Below, one piece after another: positions 23,360 to 31,996 of a DNA stretch of 64,000 nt. The stretch's first letter is position 1; each line of letters begins with the position of its first letter. The position numbers and the translations under genes are program-made. A model generated the notes under the pieces. The model saw nothing but the letters and a program-made list of their open reading frames with translations. It searched no databases and was not told the DNA's origin. This DNA comes from Aestuariivirga sp. (GTDB taxonomy: Bacteria > Pseudomonadota > Alphaproteobacteria > Rhizobiales > Aestuariivirgaceae). Location: contig NZ_JADCDA010000008.1 in assembly GCF_020252405.1 (NCBI RefSeq), positions 157,184-221,183 of the forward strand, given 5' to 3'.

Positions 23360-26300
23360 GCGGCTTCAACCTGTCGGAATGGGCCCTCAGGCACCGGTCC
23401 ATCACCATCTATCTGATGATCCTCGCGGTGCTCGCCGGGCTTGCCTCCTATTACCGCCTGGGGCGCAGCGAGGACCCGTCCTTCATCATCAAGACCATGG
23501 TGGTGCAGGCGCAGTGGCCCGGCGCCACCACCGAGGAAACTCTGAAGCAGGTGACGGAGCGGCTGGAGCGCACCCTGCAGGAAACCCCGCATCTCGACTT
23601 CCTCCGGAGCTTCACCCGCGCCGGCGTTTCCACCATCTTCGTCAACCTCGACGGCAAGACCAACGCGCAGGAGGTGGCGGACACCTGGTATCATGTGCGC
23701 AAGTCCGTGGGCGACATGCGCCACACCCTGCCCGCCGGCGTGCTCGGCCCCGGCTTCAACGACGATTTCGGCGACACCTTCGGCATCATCTATGGCGTGA
23801 CGGCCGACGGCTTCAACCAGCGCGAACTGCGCGACCATGTGGAGGCGCTCCGCGACAGGCTGCTCGGCGTGCCCGATGTCTCCAAGATCGAGCTGCTGGG
23901 CGTGCAGGACGAGCAGATCTACATCGAATTCTCGATGGAGGAGCTTGCCAAGCTCGGCATCGACCGCGGCCAGCTGCTCGCAGCGCTCCAGGCGCAGAAC
24001 GCCATCCGCCCGGCGGGCCGCATCGAGACCGGGGAGGAGTCGATAGCGCTCCGCGTTTCGGGCGCCTTCGAGTCCGAGCTGGATATCGCCAATGTCAATT
24101 TCGCGGTGGACGGGCGCATGCTGCGGCTCGCCGACATCGCCACCATCCGGCGCGGCTTCTCCGACCCGCCGCAGCCGCTGTTCCGGGTCAACGGCGAACC
24201 GGCCATCGGCCTGGCCATCGCCATGCGCGAGGGCGGCGACATTCTGGCGCTGGGCAAGAACATCACCGCCGTGATGAACGCCGCCAAGGCCGAACTGCCT
24301 CTGGGAATCGAGCCCATCCTCGTGGCCGACCAGGCGGTGACGGTGGAAAGCGCCATTTCGGAATTCATGGAGTCGCTGTGGCAGGCGGTGGCCATCATCC
24401 TCGTGGTCAGCTTCATCAGCCTCGGGGTCAGGCCCGGCCTCGTCATCGCCACCGCCATTCCGCTGACGCTGGCCATCGTCTTCGTGATGATGGATTTCGC
24501 CTCGATCGACATGCAGCGCATTTCGCTGGGCGCCCTCATCATCGCGCTGGCGCTGCTGGTCGATGACGCCATGACGACGACGGATGCGATGCTCACAAGG
24601 CTCGGCGAGGGCGACGACAGGATGACGGCCGCCACCTACGCTTACCGCACCTATGCCTATGCCATGCTGGCCGGCACCTTCGTCACCATGGCGGGCTTCG
24701 TTCCGGTGGGCTTCGCGGCGAGCTCGGCTGGCGAATACACCTTCTCGCTGTTCGCCGTCGTGTCGATCGCGCTGCTCGTCTCGTGGTTCGTTGCGGTGAT
24801 CTTCGCGCCGCTGCTCGGTGTCGTGATCCTCAAGCCGCCGAAGAAGCGGGAGGGCGGCCCCGGCATCGTGTTCCGCGCCTATCGCGCCTTCCTGTCCGGC
24901 GCCATCAGGGTCAAATACCTGACGATCGGGGTGACGGTCGCGATGTTCGCCGCCGCCATCATGGCCATGCCGCTCATCCCGCGGCAGTTCTTCCCGTCCT
25001 CCGACCGGCCGGAACTGCTGGTCGACCTCAGCCTGCCTCAGAACTCATCGATCTATGCCTCGGAAAGCGCGGTCGAACGCTTCGACGCGCTGCTGAAGGG
25101 CGATCCGGATGTCGATCGCTGGTCGAGCTACGTGGGCCGCGGCGCCATCCGCTTCTACCTGCCGCTCAACGTGCAGCTTCCCAACGATTTCTTCAGCCAG
25201 GCGGTGATCGTGGCCAAGGACGTCGCGGCGCGCGAGCGTCTGCAGAAGAAGCTGCAGGAGGCGCTCGCCGCGGAATTCCCCAACGCGGTCGCCCGGGTCT
25301 ATCCGCTGGAGCTGGGGCCGCCGGTGGGCTGGCCGATCCAGTACAGGGTGAGCGGGCCCAATCTCTCCAAGGTGCGCGAGATCGCGCTCCAGCTCGCATC
25401 CACCGTGTCGTCCAATCCCAATGTCGAGAATGTCAACTTCGACTGGCTGGAGCCTGCCCGGCAGCTCCGCATCCGCATCGACCAGGACGAGGCGCGGCAG
25501 CTGGGCTTGAGTTCGCAGGCGGTGGCGCGCATCCTCGACACGGTGGTCTCCGGCGTGCCGGTGACGCAGATCCGCGACGATATCTACCTCGTCAACGTGG
25601 TGGCGCGCGCCATGGGCGACCAGCGCGTGTCGATCGACGGCTTGCGCACCCTGCAGGTGCCGCTGCCCAATGGCCGCACCGTGCCGCTCGTCCAGTTCGC
25701 CACCTTCGACTATGAGCAGGAATATCCGCTGATCTGGCGGCGCGACCGCACGCCGAACCTTATCGTCCAGTCCGACCTCCGCCCCGGCGTGCTGCCGGAG
25801 GAGGTGGTCCAGGCCCTCGCCAGGCCCATCGCCCAATTCGCGCAAACGCTGCCCGCGGGCTATGCCATCACCACCGGCGGCACGGTGGAGGAGAGCGCCA
25901 AGTCGCAGGCCTCCGTCATCGCGGTCGTGCCGGTCATGCTGATCATCATGCTCACCGTGCTGATGTTCCAGCTGCAGGGCTTCCAGCGCCTGATCATGGT
26001 GCTGAGCGTCGGTCCGCTGGGGTTGATCGGCGTCGTCGGCGCCCTGCTGCTGTCGGGCAGGCCACTGGGCTTCGTCGCCATTCTCGGCATTCTGGCGCTG
26101 CTCGGCATGATCACCAAGAATGCGGTGATCCTCCTTGGCCAGATCGATGCCGAGCGCGCCGCGGGCAAGGACGTGTGGCATGCCGCGGTCGATGCCAGCG
26201 CTGCGCGCTTCCGGCCGATCATGCTCACCGCGGTGTCGACCGTGCTCGGCATGATCCCCATCGCCTGGACCGTGTTCTGGGGTCCCATGGCCTTCGCCAT

Positions 26301-26439
26301 CATGGGCGGGCTGATGGTGGCCACGGTGCTGACGCTGATCTTCCTGCCCACGCTTTATGTCACGTGGTTCGGCTGGCAGGAGAAGAGGCAGGGCGCGAAG
26401 CCGCAGGCGTCCGCCGGGGCTCCGGCGCCGCAGGCCTGA
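23356..26439 (+). CDS. RND efflux transporter permease (AcrB-type)
   Basis: 1027 residues, normal for AcrB-like pumps. The sequence has the typical first helix (WALRHRSITIYLMILAVLAGLASYYRLGRSEDPSF) and two large periplasmic loops. The proton-relay acids lie in TM4 (LIIALALLVDDAMTTTDAM) and the matching lysine in the second half (LGMITKNAVILLGQ). TGGTVEESAKSQASV and GFQRLIMVLSVGPLGLIGVVGALLLSGRPLGFVAILGILAL are also typical of the family. It pairs with the adaptor lipoprotein just upstream. The first gene of the Mrp-type operon begins only 13 bp downstream, so co-transcription is possible. Substrate unknown. Confidence 0.94.
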   Translation: MSGFNLSEWALRHRSITIYLMILAVLAGLASYYRLGRSEDPSFIIKTMVVQAQWPGATTEETLKQVTERLERTLQETPHLDFLRSFTRAGVSTIFVNLDGKTNAQEVADTWYHVRKSVGDMRHTLPAGVLGPGFNDDFGDTFGIIYGVTADGFNQRELRDHVEALRDRLLGVPDVSKIELLGVQDEQIYIEFSMEELAKLGIDRGQLLAALQAQNAIRPAGRIETGEESIALRVSGAFESELDIANVNFAVDGRMLRLADIATIRRGFSDPPQPLFRVNGEPAIGLAIAMREGGDILALGKNITAVMNAAKAELPLGIEPILVADQAVTVESAISEFMESLWQAVAIILVVSFISLGVRPGLVIATAIPLTLAIVFVMMDFASIDMQRISLGALIIALALLVDDAMTTTDAMLTRLGEGDDRMTAATYAYRTYAYAMLAGTFVTMAGFVPVGFAASSAGEYTFSLFAVVSIALLVSWFVAVIFAPLLGVVILKPPKKREGGPGIVFRAYRAFLSGAIRVKYLTIGVTVAMFAAAIMAMPLIPRQFFPSSDRPELLVDLSLPQNSSIYASESAVERFDALLKGDPDVDRWSSYVGRGAIRFYLPLNVQLPNDFFSQAVIVAKDVAARERLQKKLQEALAAEFPNAVARVYPLELGPPVGWPIQYRVSGPNLSKVREIALQLASTVSSNPNVENVNFDWLEPARQLRIRIDQDEARQLGLSSQAVARILDTVVSGVPVTQIRDDIYLVNVVARAMGDQRVSIDGLRTLQVPLPNGRTVPLVQFATFDYEQEYPLIWRRDRTPNLIVQSDLRPGVLPEEVVQALARPIAQFAQTLPAGYAITTGGTVEESAKSQASVIAVVPVMLIIMLTVLMFQLQGFQRLIMVLSVGPLGLIGVVGALLLSGRPLGFVAILGILALLGMITKNAVILLGQIDAERAAGKDVWHAAVDASAARFRPIMLTAVSTVLGMIPIAWTVFWGPMAFAIMGGLMVATVLTLIFLPTLYVTWFGWQEKRQGAKPQASAGAPAPQA

Positions 26440-26452
26440 GCGGGCAACCGGC

Positions 26453-26962
26453 ATGACGGGCGCCGTGACGCAGGAACGGGGGACGGCCACAGCGCTGCTG
26501 TTGCGGGCGGCCCTGTATTTCGTCTTCTGGGTCGTGCTGGCGGGCGCGGGCCTGAAGGACCTCGCGGCGGGCCTCGTCACGGCCGTCATCGCGGCGTGGA
26601 TCAGCCTGCGGCTTATGCCGGCCGGGGAGCTTGCAGCAAAGCCCGGCCCGGTGCTGGCGCTGTTCGTCCGCTTCCTGTGGCAGAGCGTGGTGGCGGGCGT
26701 CACCGTGGCGCGCATCGCGCTGACGCCCGGCATGCCGCTCAAACCCGGCATGGTCGAATATCGCTCCAGCCTGCCGCCCGGAAACCGGCGCTTTCTGTTC
26801 ATGACCTATGCCAGCCTGTTGCCGGGCACGCTGCCAACCGGAACGGACGGCACGGACCTCATCGAGGTGCATGTGCTTGACGTGGACCAGCCCGTGGCCG
26901 CACAGCTGGCGGTGGAGGAAGCGCGGATTGCCGGCGTGCTGGCGGACGGGGCGGCGCCATGA
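26453..26962 (+). CDS. mnhE: Na+/H+ antiporter subunit E (Mrp/Mnh)
   Basis: 169 residues from ATG 26453. The family layout is seen: hydrophobic N-terminus (LLLRAALYFVFWVVLAGAGLKDLAAGLVTAVIAAWISLRLMP), then FVRFLWQSVVAGVTVARIALTPGMPLKPGMVEYRSSLPPGNRRFLFMTYASLLPGTLPTG, the characteristic MrpE segment, and DLIEVHVLDVDQPVAAQLAVEEARI. It is a membrane component of the Mrp cation/proton antiporter. It overlaps mnhF by 4 bp and follows the RND permease by 13 bp. The upstream track start (26357) is within the RND gene. Confidence 0.9.
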   Translation: MTGAVTQERGTATALLLRAALYFVFWVVLAGAGLKDLAAGLVTAVIAAWISLRLMPAGELAAKPGPVLALFVRFLWQSVVAGVTVARIALTPGMPLKPGMVEYRSSLPPGNRRFLFMTYASLLPGTLPTGTDGTDLIEVHVLDVDQPVAAQLAVEEARIAGVLADGAAP

Positions 26963-27219
26963 CGCCATTCTATTTCGCCGCGGCACTGTTCATTCTGCTC
27001 AGCATCGCGGGCGGACTGGCGCGCGTTGTCCGCGGGCCGGGCGGCTCGGACCGGCTGATGGCGGCGCAGCTTGCCGGGTCCGGCGGCGTTGCGGCACTGC
27101 TGCTTCTGGCGGCGGCCATGGGGCAGACGGCCATTATCGACGTGGCGCTGATGCTGGGCATTCTTGCGGTCTTTGTCTCCGTCGGTTTCGTCACCTGGCG
27201 GAGCGACGGCAATGGCTGA
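26959..27219 (+). CDS. mnhF: Na+/H+ antiporter subunit F (Mrp/Mnh)
   Basis: 86 residues with three hydrophobic helices and the MrpF motif RVVRGPGGSDRLMAAQLAGSGGVAALLLLAA. ATG overlaps the stop of mnhE (ATGA), and the gene overlaps mnhG by 8 bp. Small membrane subunit needed for assembly of the Mrp complex in known systems. Confidence 0.9.
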   Translation: MTPFYFAAALFILLSIAGGLARVVRGPGGSDRLMAAQLAGSGGVAALLLLAAAMGQTAIIDVALMLGILAVFVSVGFVTWRSDGNG

Positions 27220-27490
27220 CCTCTTCACCATCCTTGCCGTGACGGCGGGCGCGGTGCTGTTCCTGGCGGGCACGGTGGGGCTGCTCCGCTTCCCCGGCAC
27301 GCTCGCCCGCCTCCATGCGCTGACCAAGGTCGACAATCTCGGCCTCGGCCTCGTGGTGCTGGGGCTGATGCCGCAGATGGGCTTCCTTGCCGCCGCCAAG
27401 ATGCTGGCGGTGTGGCTGCTGGTGCAGCTTTCCGGCGCCATCGTCACCCAGATCCTGGCGCGCAGCGTGCGCGGCGGGGGGGAACGGTGA
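27212..27490 (+). CDS. mnhG: Na+/H+ antiporter subunit G (Mrp/Mnh)
   Basis: 92 residues from ATG 27212 (MADLFTILAVTAGAVLFLAGTVGLLRFPGTLARLHALTKVDNLGLGLVVLGL). The LRFPGxLARLHALTKVDNLG motif is diagnostic for MrpG. It overlaps mnhF by 8 bp and its stop overlaps the next ATG by one base (TGATG), showing tight coupling. The track start at 27164 is too early. Confidence 0.92.
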   Translation: MADLFTILAVTAGAVLFLAGTVGLLRFPGTLARLHALTKVDNLGLGLVVLGLMPQMGFLAAAKMLAVWLLVQLSGAIVTQILARSVRGGGER

Positions 27491-28425
27491 TGGAGACGGG
27501 CTTTGACATCGCCCTCGCGCTGCTGCTCCTGTGCGTTGGCGGCTGGAGCGTCATCGCGCGCAACATGATGACGGCGGTGATCGTCTTCATCGCCTATGGC
27601 CTGCTGCTGTCGCTCGCCTGGGTGCGCCTCCATGCCATCGACGTGTCGCTGACCGAGGCCGCCATCGGCAGCGGCGCCACGGGCCTTCTGATGGTGATCG
27701 CCGCGCATAAGGTGGCTGGCGATACGAAACGCGTGGTGCAGCTGAGCCGCGGTTTCCATGTGCTCGCCGCCGTGTTTGCGGCGCTTGTTGCCGTCGGCAT
27801 CGCGGCGCTCGCCTTCGTGCTGCCGGGCGAACCCTCATCGCTTGCCGCCCCCGTGCTGGAGCGGCTGCCCGACAGCGGCCTCGGCAACCCGGTGGCCGGC
27901 GTGCTCTTCGTGTTCCGCTCTTTCGACACGCTGCTCGAAAAGGTGGTGCTGCTGCTGGCGCTGATCGGCGTCTGGGCTCTGGCGCGCGACGCGGACTGGG
28001 GCGGGGTTCCCGGCCTCCGCCTGTTCCGGGAGCGCCACAGCGTGCTCACCCTGCTCGCCCGCACACTGCCGCCCATCGGCTTCGTCTTCGCCATCTACAT
28101 GACATGGGCCGGAGCGGATGTGCCGGGCGGCGCATTCCAGGGCGGCACCGTGCTGGCGGCGATGTGGATCCTCGTGATGGTGGCGGGGGTGCGGAGGCCG
28201 CCGCGGATCTCCTCGCCGCCGCTGCGCCTCGCCATCGTGGCCGGGCCCGTCGTCTTCCTGGCGATCGGCTTCCTCGGCTTTCTCGCGCCGGGCGCCTTCC
28301 TTGCCTATCCGGAAGGCTTCGCCAAGCCGCTGATCGTGGCGATGGAGACCGCGCTCACCCTGTCCATCGCGGTGATCCTCGGGCTGCTTATCGCCGGGCC
28401 GCCCAAAGGGGAGGATGCCCCGTGA
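27490..28425 (+). CDS. mnhB: DUF4040/MnhB fusion subunit of an Mrp-type antiporter
   Basis: 311 residues from ATG 27490. The first part (ALALLLLCVGGWSVIARNMMTAVIVFIAYGLLLSLAWVRLHAIDVSLTEAAIGSGATGLLMVIA) is a DUF4040/MbhD-like domain that in classical Mrp sits at the C-terminus of MrpA. A middle hydrophobic segment (LLALIGVWALARD) is MbhE-like. From about residue 175 the protein becomes MnhB (RHSVLTLLARTLPPIGFVFAIYMTWAGADVPGGAFQGGTVLAAMWILVMVAG). Thus the piece usually carried by MrpA is fused to B. It overlaps mnhC by 4 bp. Confidence 0.85.
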   Translation: METGFDIALALLLLCVGGWSVIARNMMTAVIVFIAYGLLLSLAWVRLHAIDVSLTEAAIGSGATGLLMVIAAHKVAGDTKRVVQLSRGFHVLAAVFAALVAVGIAALAFVLPGEPSSLAAPVLERLPDSGLGNPVAGVLFVFRSFDTLLEKVVLLLALIGVWALARDADWGGVPGLRLFRERHSVLTLLARTLPPIGFVFAIYMTWAGADVPGGAFQGGTVLAAMWILVMVAGVRRPPRISSPPLRLAIVAGPVVFLAIGFLGFLAPGAFLAYPEGFAKPLIVAMETALTLSIAVILGLLIAGPPKGEDAP

Positions 28426-28739
28426 GCGCGGCGCTGCTGTTCTGGCTGGCGGGTTCCGGCCTCATCGGGCTTTCGGTTTACGGTCTGATCGTCAACCCGC
28501 ATCCGCTGTGCAAGCTCCTGGCGCTCAACCTGCTGGGGTCGGGCGTGTTCCTGCTGTTCGGCGTCATCGCGCGCCGGGGCGCTTCGGCGGGGCTGGGCGG
28601 CGACCCGGTTCCGCAGGCGCTCGTCATCACCGGCATTGTCGTCGCTTTCTCGGCCACGGCGATTGCGGTGGCGCTGCTCCTGCGGCTCCACACCGAGGCG
28701 GGCGAGGCCTCGATCGACGAGGAGGACGGCCAGCCGTGA
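28422..28739 (+). CDS. mnhC: Na+/H+ antiporter subunit C (Mrp/Mnh, NuoK-like)
   Basis: 105 residues from GTG 28422, overlapping the previous stop (GTGA). The NuoK-like fold is visible: SGLIGLSVYGLIVNPHPLCKLLALNLLGSGVFLLFGVIARRG and PVPQALVITGIVVAFSATAIAVALLLRLHTEAG, both typical of MrpC. Its stop overlaps the ATG of mnhD by one base. Confidence 0.9.
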   Translation: MSAALLFWLAGSGLIGLSVYGLIVNPHPLCKLLALNLLGSGVFLLFGVIARRGASAGLGGDPVPQALVITGIVVAFSATAIAVALLLRLHTEAGEASIDEEDGQP

Positions 28740-30244
28740 TGCCGCTTCAGGCCCTCGCCGTGACGGAGACGACGCCCGGCGGTTCCCTGCTGGTGCTGGG
28801 CATCGTCATGCCGGCCGTGGCGCTGGTGGCGCTCATCGGACTGGGCGGCCGCGGCGCGCGGGCGATTGTCATCGCGGCGCTGCTGTTCCAGCTTTATGTC
28901 GCGGTGCGCGTGGCGCTGCTGGTGGCGGGCACGCAGAGCCCCCTTGCCTATGTGGTGGGCGGCTTTCATCCGCCGCTTGGCATCACCCTCAGGGCTGACG
29001 GCATCTCGGCGCTGATGATGGTGGTGAGCGCGGCAATCTTCCTTGCCGCCGCGGGCTTCGCCTGGAAGGATTTCGCCCAGCCGGGGGGCAAGCCCGAGGC
29101 GCGGGCCCCGCTCATCTTCTGGTCGGCCATGCTGGCCATGGCGAGCGCGCTGAACCTGCTGTTCACCAGCAGCGACCTGTTCAACCTCTATGTCGGGATC
29201 GAGCTTCTCACCTTCGCGGCGATTCCCGTCACCGCCATCAAAGGGGGTGCGGACACGCTGCGCGCGGCGCTGCGCTATCTGCTGTTCGCGGTGTTCGGCT
29301 CCATGCTCTATCTATTCGGCATCGTGCTGCTCTATGGCGCCTATGGCACGCTGGATATCTCCGGCATTGCGGCACAGCTTCAGCCCAATGCCGCGACGCT
29401 GGCGGCGGCGGGCTTCGTCACCGTGGGGCTGCTCGCCAAGACGGCGCTGTTTCCCTTCCATCTCTGGCTGCCGCCGGCGCATGCGGGCGCGCCCGCGGCG
29501 GGCAGTGCGGTTCTCTCCGCGCTCGTGGTCAAGGGCAGCCTGTTCCTGCTGATGCGCCTGTGGTTCGACACGTTTCCCACGCTGCGCGAACCGGCTGACA
29601 TGCAGCTTCTCGCGCTGTCGGGCGCGCTGGCGGTGATCGTCGGCAGCGTCACGGCGCTGCGCCAGCAGCGCCTCAAGCTGCTGGTCGCCTATTCGACCGT
29701 GGCGCAGATCGGCTATATGTTCTTCGTCTTCAGCCTGGCCCCGAAGGGCACGGGCGAGGCCATTGCCGCCACCGCATGGACCGGCGCCTGGCTGCAGGTG
29801 GTGGCCCATGCCTTCGCCAAGGCCGGCATGTTCCTGGCTGCTGGCCTTGCAGCCGAAGTGCTGGGGCATGACCGCATCCGGGACCTGGGCGGGCTGAGCC
29901 GCCGGGCGCCTCTGGCCGTGCTGGCCTTCGCCCTGAGCGGGTTGTCGCTGATGGGCCTGCCGCCCAGCGGCGGCTTCAACGCCAAATTCATGCTGCTGGT
30001 GGCCGCGCTCGCCGGGGGGCAATGGGTGTGGGGCGCCGTCATCATCGCGGGCGGCGTGCTGGCGGGCGCTTATGTGTTCGGCGTGCTGGCGCGCATGATG
30101 GCCGAGCCCGCGGCGGGCGCCAGCCTGCAGGCGGTGGGCCGCGGGCGGCAGTGGATCGCGCTGGGGCTTTCCGCCGTGGCGGTGCTGATGGGCCTGCTGC
30201 CGCTTGAGCCCGTGGCCTTCCTCGCGATCGGGAGGGCTTTGTGA
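28739..30244 (+). CDS. mnhD: Na+/H+ antiporter subunit D (Mrp/Mnh, NuoN/M-like)
   Basis: 501 residues from ATG 28739. This is the proton-conducting membrane subunit, related to complex I NuoL/M/N. Seen are LLFTSSDLFNLYVGIELLTFAAIPVTAIKGG with the key glutamate in TM5, the lysine-containing LLAKTALFPFHLWLPPAHAGAPAAGSAVLSALVVKGSLFLLMRL, and LKLLVAYSTVAQIGYMFF. It overlaps the following second D-like subunit by 4 bp (GTGA). In known Mrp systems A and D subunits together move Na+ and H+. Confidence 0.92.
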   Translation: MPLQALAVTETTPGGSLLVLGIVMPAVALVALIGLGGRGARAIVIAALLFQLYVAVRVALLVAGTQSPLAYVVGGFHPPLGITLRADGISALMMVVSAAIFLAAAGFAWKDFAQPGGKPEARAPLIFWSAMLAMASALNLLFTSSDLFNLYVGIELLTFAAIPVTAIKGGADTLRAALRYLLFAVFGSMLYLFGIVLLYGAYGTLDISGIAAQLQPNAATLAAAGFVTVGLLAKTALFPFHLWLPPAHAGAPAAGSAVLSALVVKGSLFLLMRLWFDTFPTLREPADMQLLALSGALAVIVGSVTALRQQRLKLLVAYSTVAQIGYMFFVFSLAPKGTGEAIAATAWTGAWLQVVAHAFAKAGMFLAAGLAAEVLGHDRIRDLGGLSRRAPLAVLAFALSGLSLMGLPPSGGFNAKFMLLVAALAGGQWVWGAVIIAGGVLAGAYVFGVLARMMAEPAAGASLQAVGRGRQWIALGLSAVAVLMGLLPLEPVAFLAIGRAL

Positions 30245-31854
30245 TCTTCGCCATCATGGCCATGATCCTGCTGCCGCTGGCCATGGCGCTGCTGCTGCTG
30301 TCACCCGCGCTGCGGCCCATGGTGGTGCGCGGCCTTGGTCTGGCACCCCTGCCGGCGCTGCTGCTGCCGCCCGCGGCCTGGGAGGGGAGCATCAGCACGG
30401 TCAGCTTTTTCGGCACATGGCGCTATGTGCTGGACCAGGCGGGGGCGCTGCTGCTGGGGGCTTGCGCGCTGCTGTGGATCATTGCCGGTTCTGCGGCCAG
30501 CAGGTGGCTTGCAGGGCGCGGCGGCCAGGGGCGGTTTGCGCTGTGGTGGCTGCTGACACTCTCCGGCAGCCTCGGCGTTTTCGTGGCGGGCGACGTCGTC
30601 AGCTTCTATGCGCTTTATGCGCTGGCGAGCCTGCCGGCCTATGGCCTCATCGCCTTCGGCGGCGGCGGGGCGGAGCGGCGCGCCGGCCGCGTGACGATTG
30701 CCGCGGCGCTGATCGGCGAGGGGCTGATCCTCGCGGCCATGGTGCTGCTTGCCGTCAACGCGCCGGGGCAGGGCCTCGCCATCGCGCCGCTGGTGGCGGC
30801 GCTGCCATCCTCACCCCATTGTGGCGCTGTCATCGCCCTCCTGGTCATCGGCTTTGGGCTGAAGATCGGGCTCGTGCCGCTGCATGGCTGGATGCCGATG
30901 TCCTATGCGGCGGGTCCGCTCATTGCCACGGCGGTGCTGAGCGGGGCCACGTCCAAGGCGGGCCTCATCGGGCTCATCCGCTTCCTGCCGCTCAGCGAGG
31001 CGATGCCGGTGGCGGGCGGCATGATCCTTGCCGCGGGTCTGGTTTCGGCGCTTTACGGCGCGCTGCTTGGCCTCACGCAAGCAAACCCGCGCAGCGTGCT
31101 CGCCTATTCGAGCATCAGCCAGCTTGGCCAGATGGCGGCGGTGCTGGGCGCGGGGCTTGCCGCCGGAGCGCCGGGGGCAGGCGTCATCGCCGCCTATTAC
31201 GCGGTCTATCATGTTCTTGTGAAGGGCGGGCTGTTCCTGTGGCTTGGCGCGCAGGGGCGGAGGATTGCGGCGTGGCAACTGGGTCTCGTGGGCTTTGCGG
31301 CGCTGGGTTTCGCCGGTCTGCCCCTCACCGGCGGCGCCCTGGGCAAGCTCGCCTTCAAGGACCTCGCGGGAACCGGGGCAACCGGAATGCTGTTCTCGTT
31401 CGCCGCCGTTGGCAGCACGCTGCTGGTGCTGCATTTCCTCCGTCTGGCACGGGCGCCGGCGCAAGACCCGCAGCCGCAGCCGCTCTCCCCCGCGGCGTGG
31501 ATTGCCGCCGTGATTGCCGCGACACTCCTGCAGTGGACGCTTTTTGCCGCCGTAACCGGTGATTCCGCCCGTTCCGCGCTGCGGCCCGGGGCGCTGTTCG
31601 ATCTCGCCTGGCCCGTGGCGGCGGGCGCTGCGCTTGCGTGGGGACTCGCCGCCTTGGGAACGAGGCTGCCCGCATTCCCGCCGGGGGATATCGGAGAGCG
31701 GCTCATTGCCATCATCGAGCGGCAGGCAACGCGCATCGCAAGCGCCATTCTGCGCGCCGAGACCCAGGCCCACCAGTGGCAGGTGTCGACGCTCGCCCTC
31801 GCTGCGGCCCTCATCCTGTTCGTCGCGCTGCAAACTGTGTTCGGCCCGCGCTGA
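30241..31854 (+). CDS. Second MnhD/NuoM-like proton-conducting subunit
   Basis: 537 residues from GTG 30241, overlapping mnhD by 4 bp. It is a second antiporter-like subunit: LLTLSGSLGVFVAGDVVSFYALYALASLPAYGLIAF, VIGFGLKIGLVPLHGWMPMSYAAGPLIATAVLSGATSKAGLIGLIRF and RSVLAYSSISQLGQMAAVLG follow the NuoL/M/N pattern. In TM5 the motif reads FYALYALASLPAY, without the glutamate seen in its neighbour (FNLYVGIELLTF), so its ion path may differ. It may stand in for the missing full-length MrpA. It is the last gene of the operon, followed by a 142-bp gap. Confidence 0.82.
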   Translation: MIFAIMAMILLPLAMALLLLSPALRPMVVRGLGLAPLPALLLPPAAWEGSISTVSFFGTWRYVLDQAGALLLGACALLWIIAGSAASRWLAGRGGQGRFALWWLLTLSGSLGVFVAGDVVSFYALYALASLPAYGLIAFGGGGAERRAGRVTIAAALIGEGLILAAMVLLAVNAPGQGLAIAPLVAALPSSPHCGAVIALLVIGFGLKIGLVPLHGWMPMSYAAGPLIATAVLSGATSKAGLIGLIRFLPLSEAMPVAGGMILAAGLVSALYGALLGLTQANPRSVLAYSSISQLGQMAAVLGAGLAAGAPGAGVIAAYYAVYHVLVKGGLFLWLGAQGRRIAAWQLGLVGFAALGFAGLPLTGGALGKLAFKDLAGTGATGMLFSFAAVGSTLLVLHFLRLARAPAQDPQPQPLSPAAWIAAVIAATLLQWTLFAAVTGDSARSALRPGALFDLAWPVAAGAALAWGLAALGTRLPAFPPGDIGERLIAIIERQATRIASAILRAETQAHQWQVSTLALAAALILFVALQTVFGPR

Positions 31855-31996
31855 GGCCTGAGGGGATACAAAAATCTACCCCCCGGTGACAGCACTGCCA
31901 CTTGTATCCACGGTAAATCTAAAGTTAAACTATCCGCGTCGGGGCAGGATCAACCCGCACGACGGGGCGCAACCCGCGCTCGGGGGAGGTATTGAC

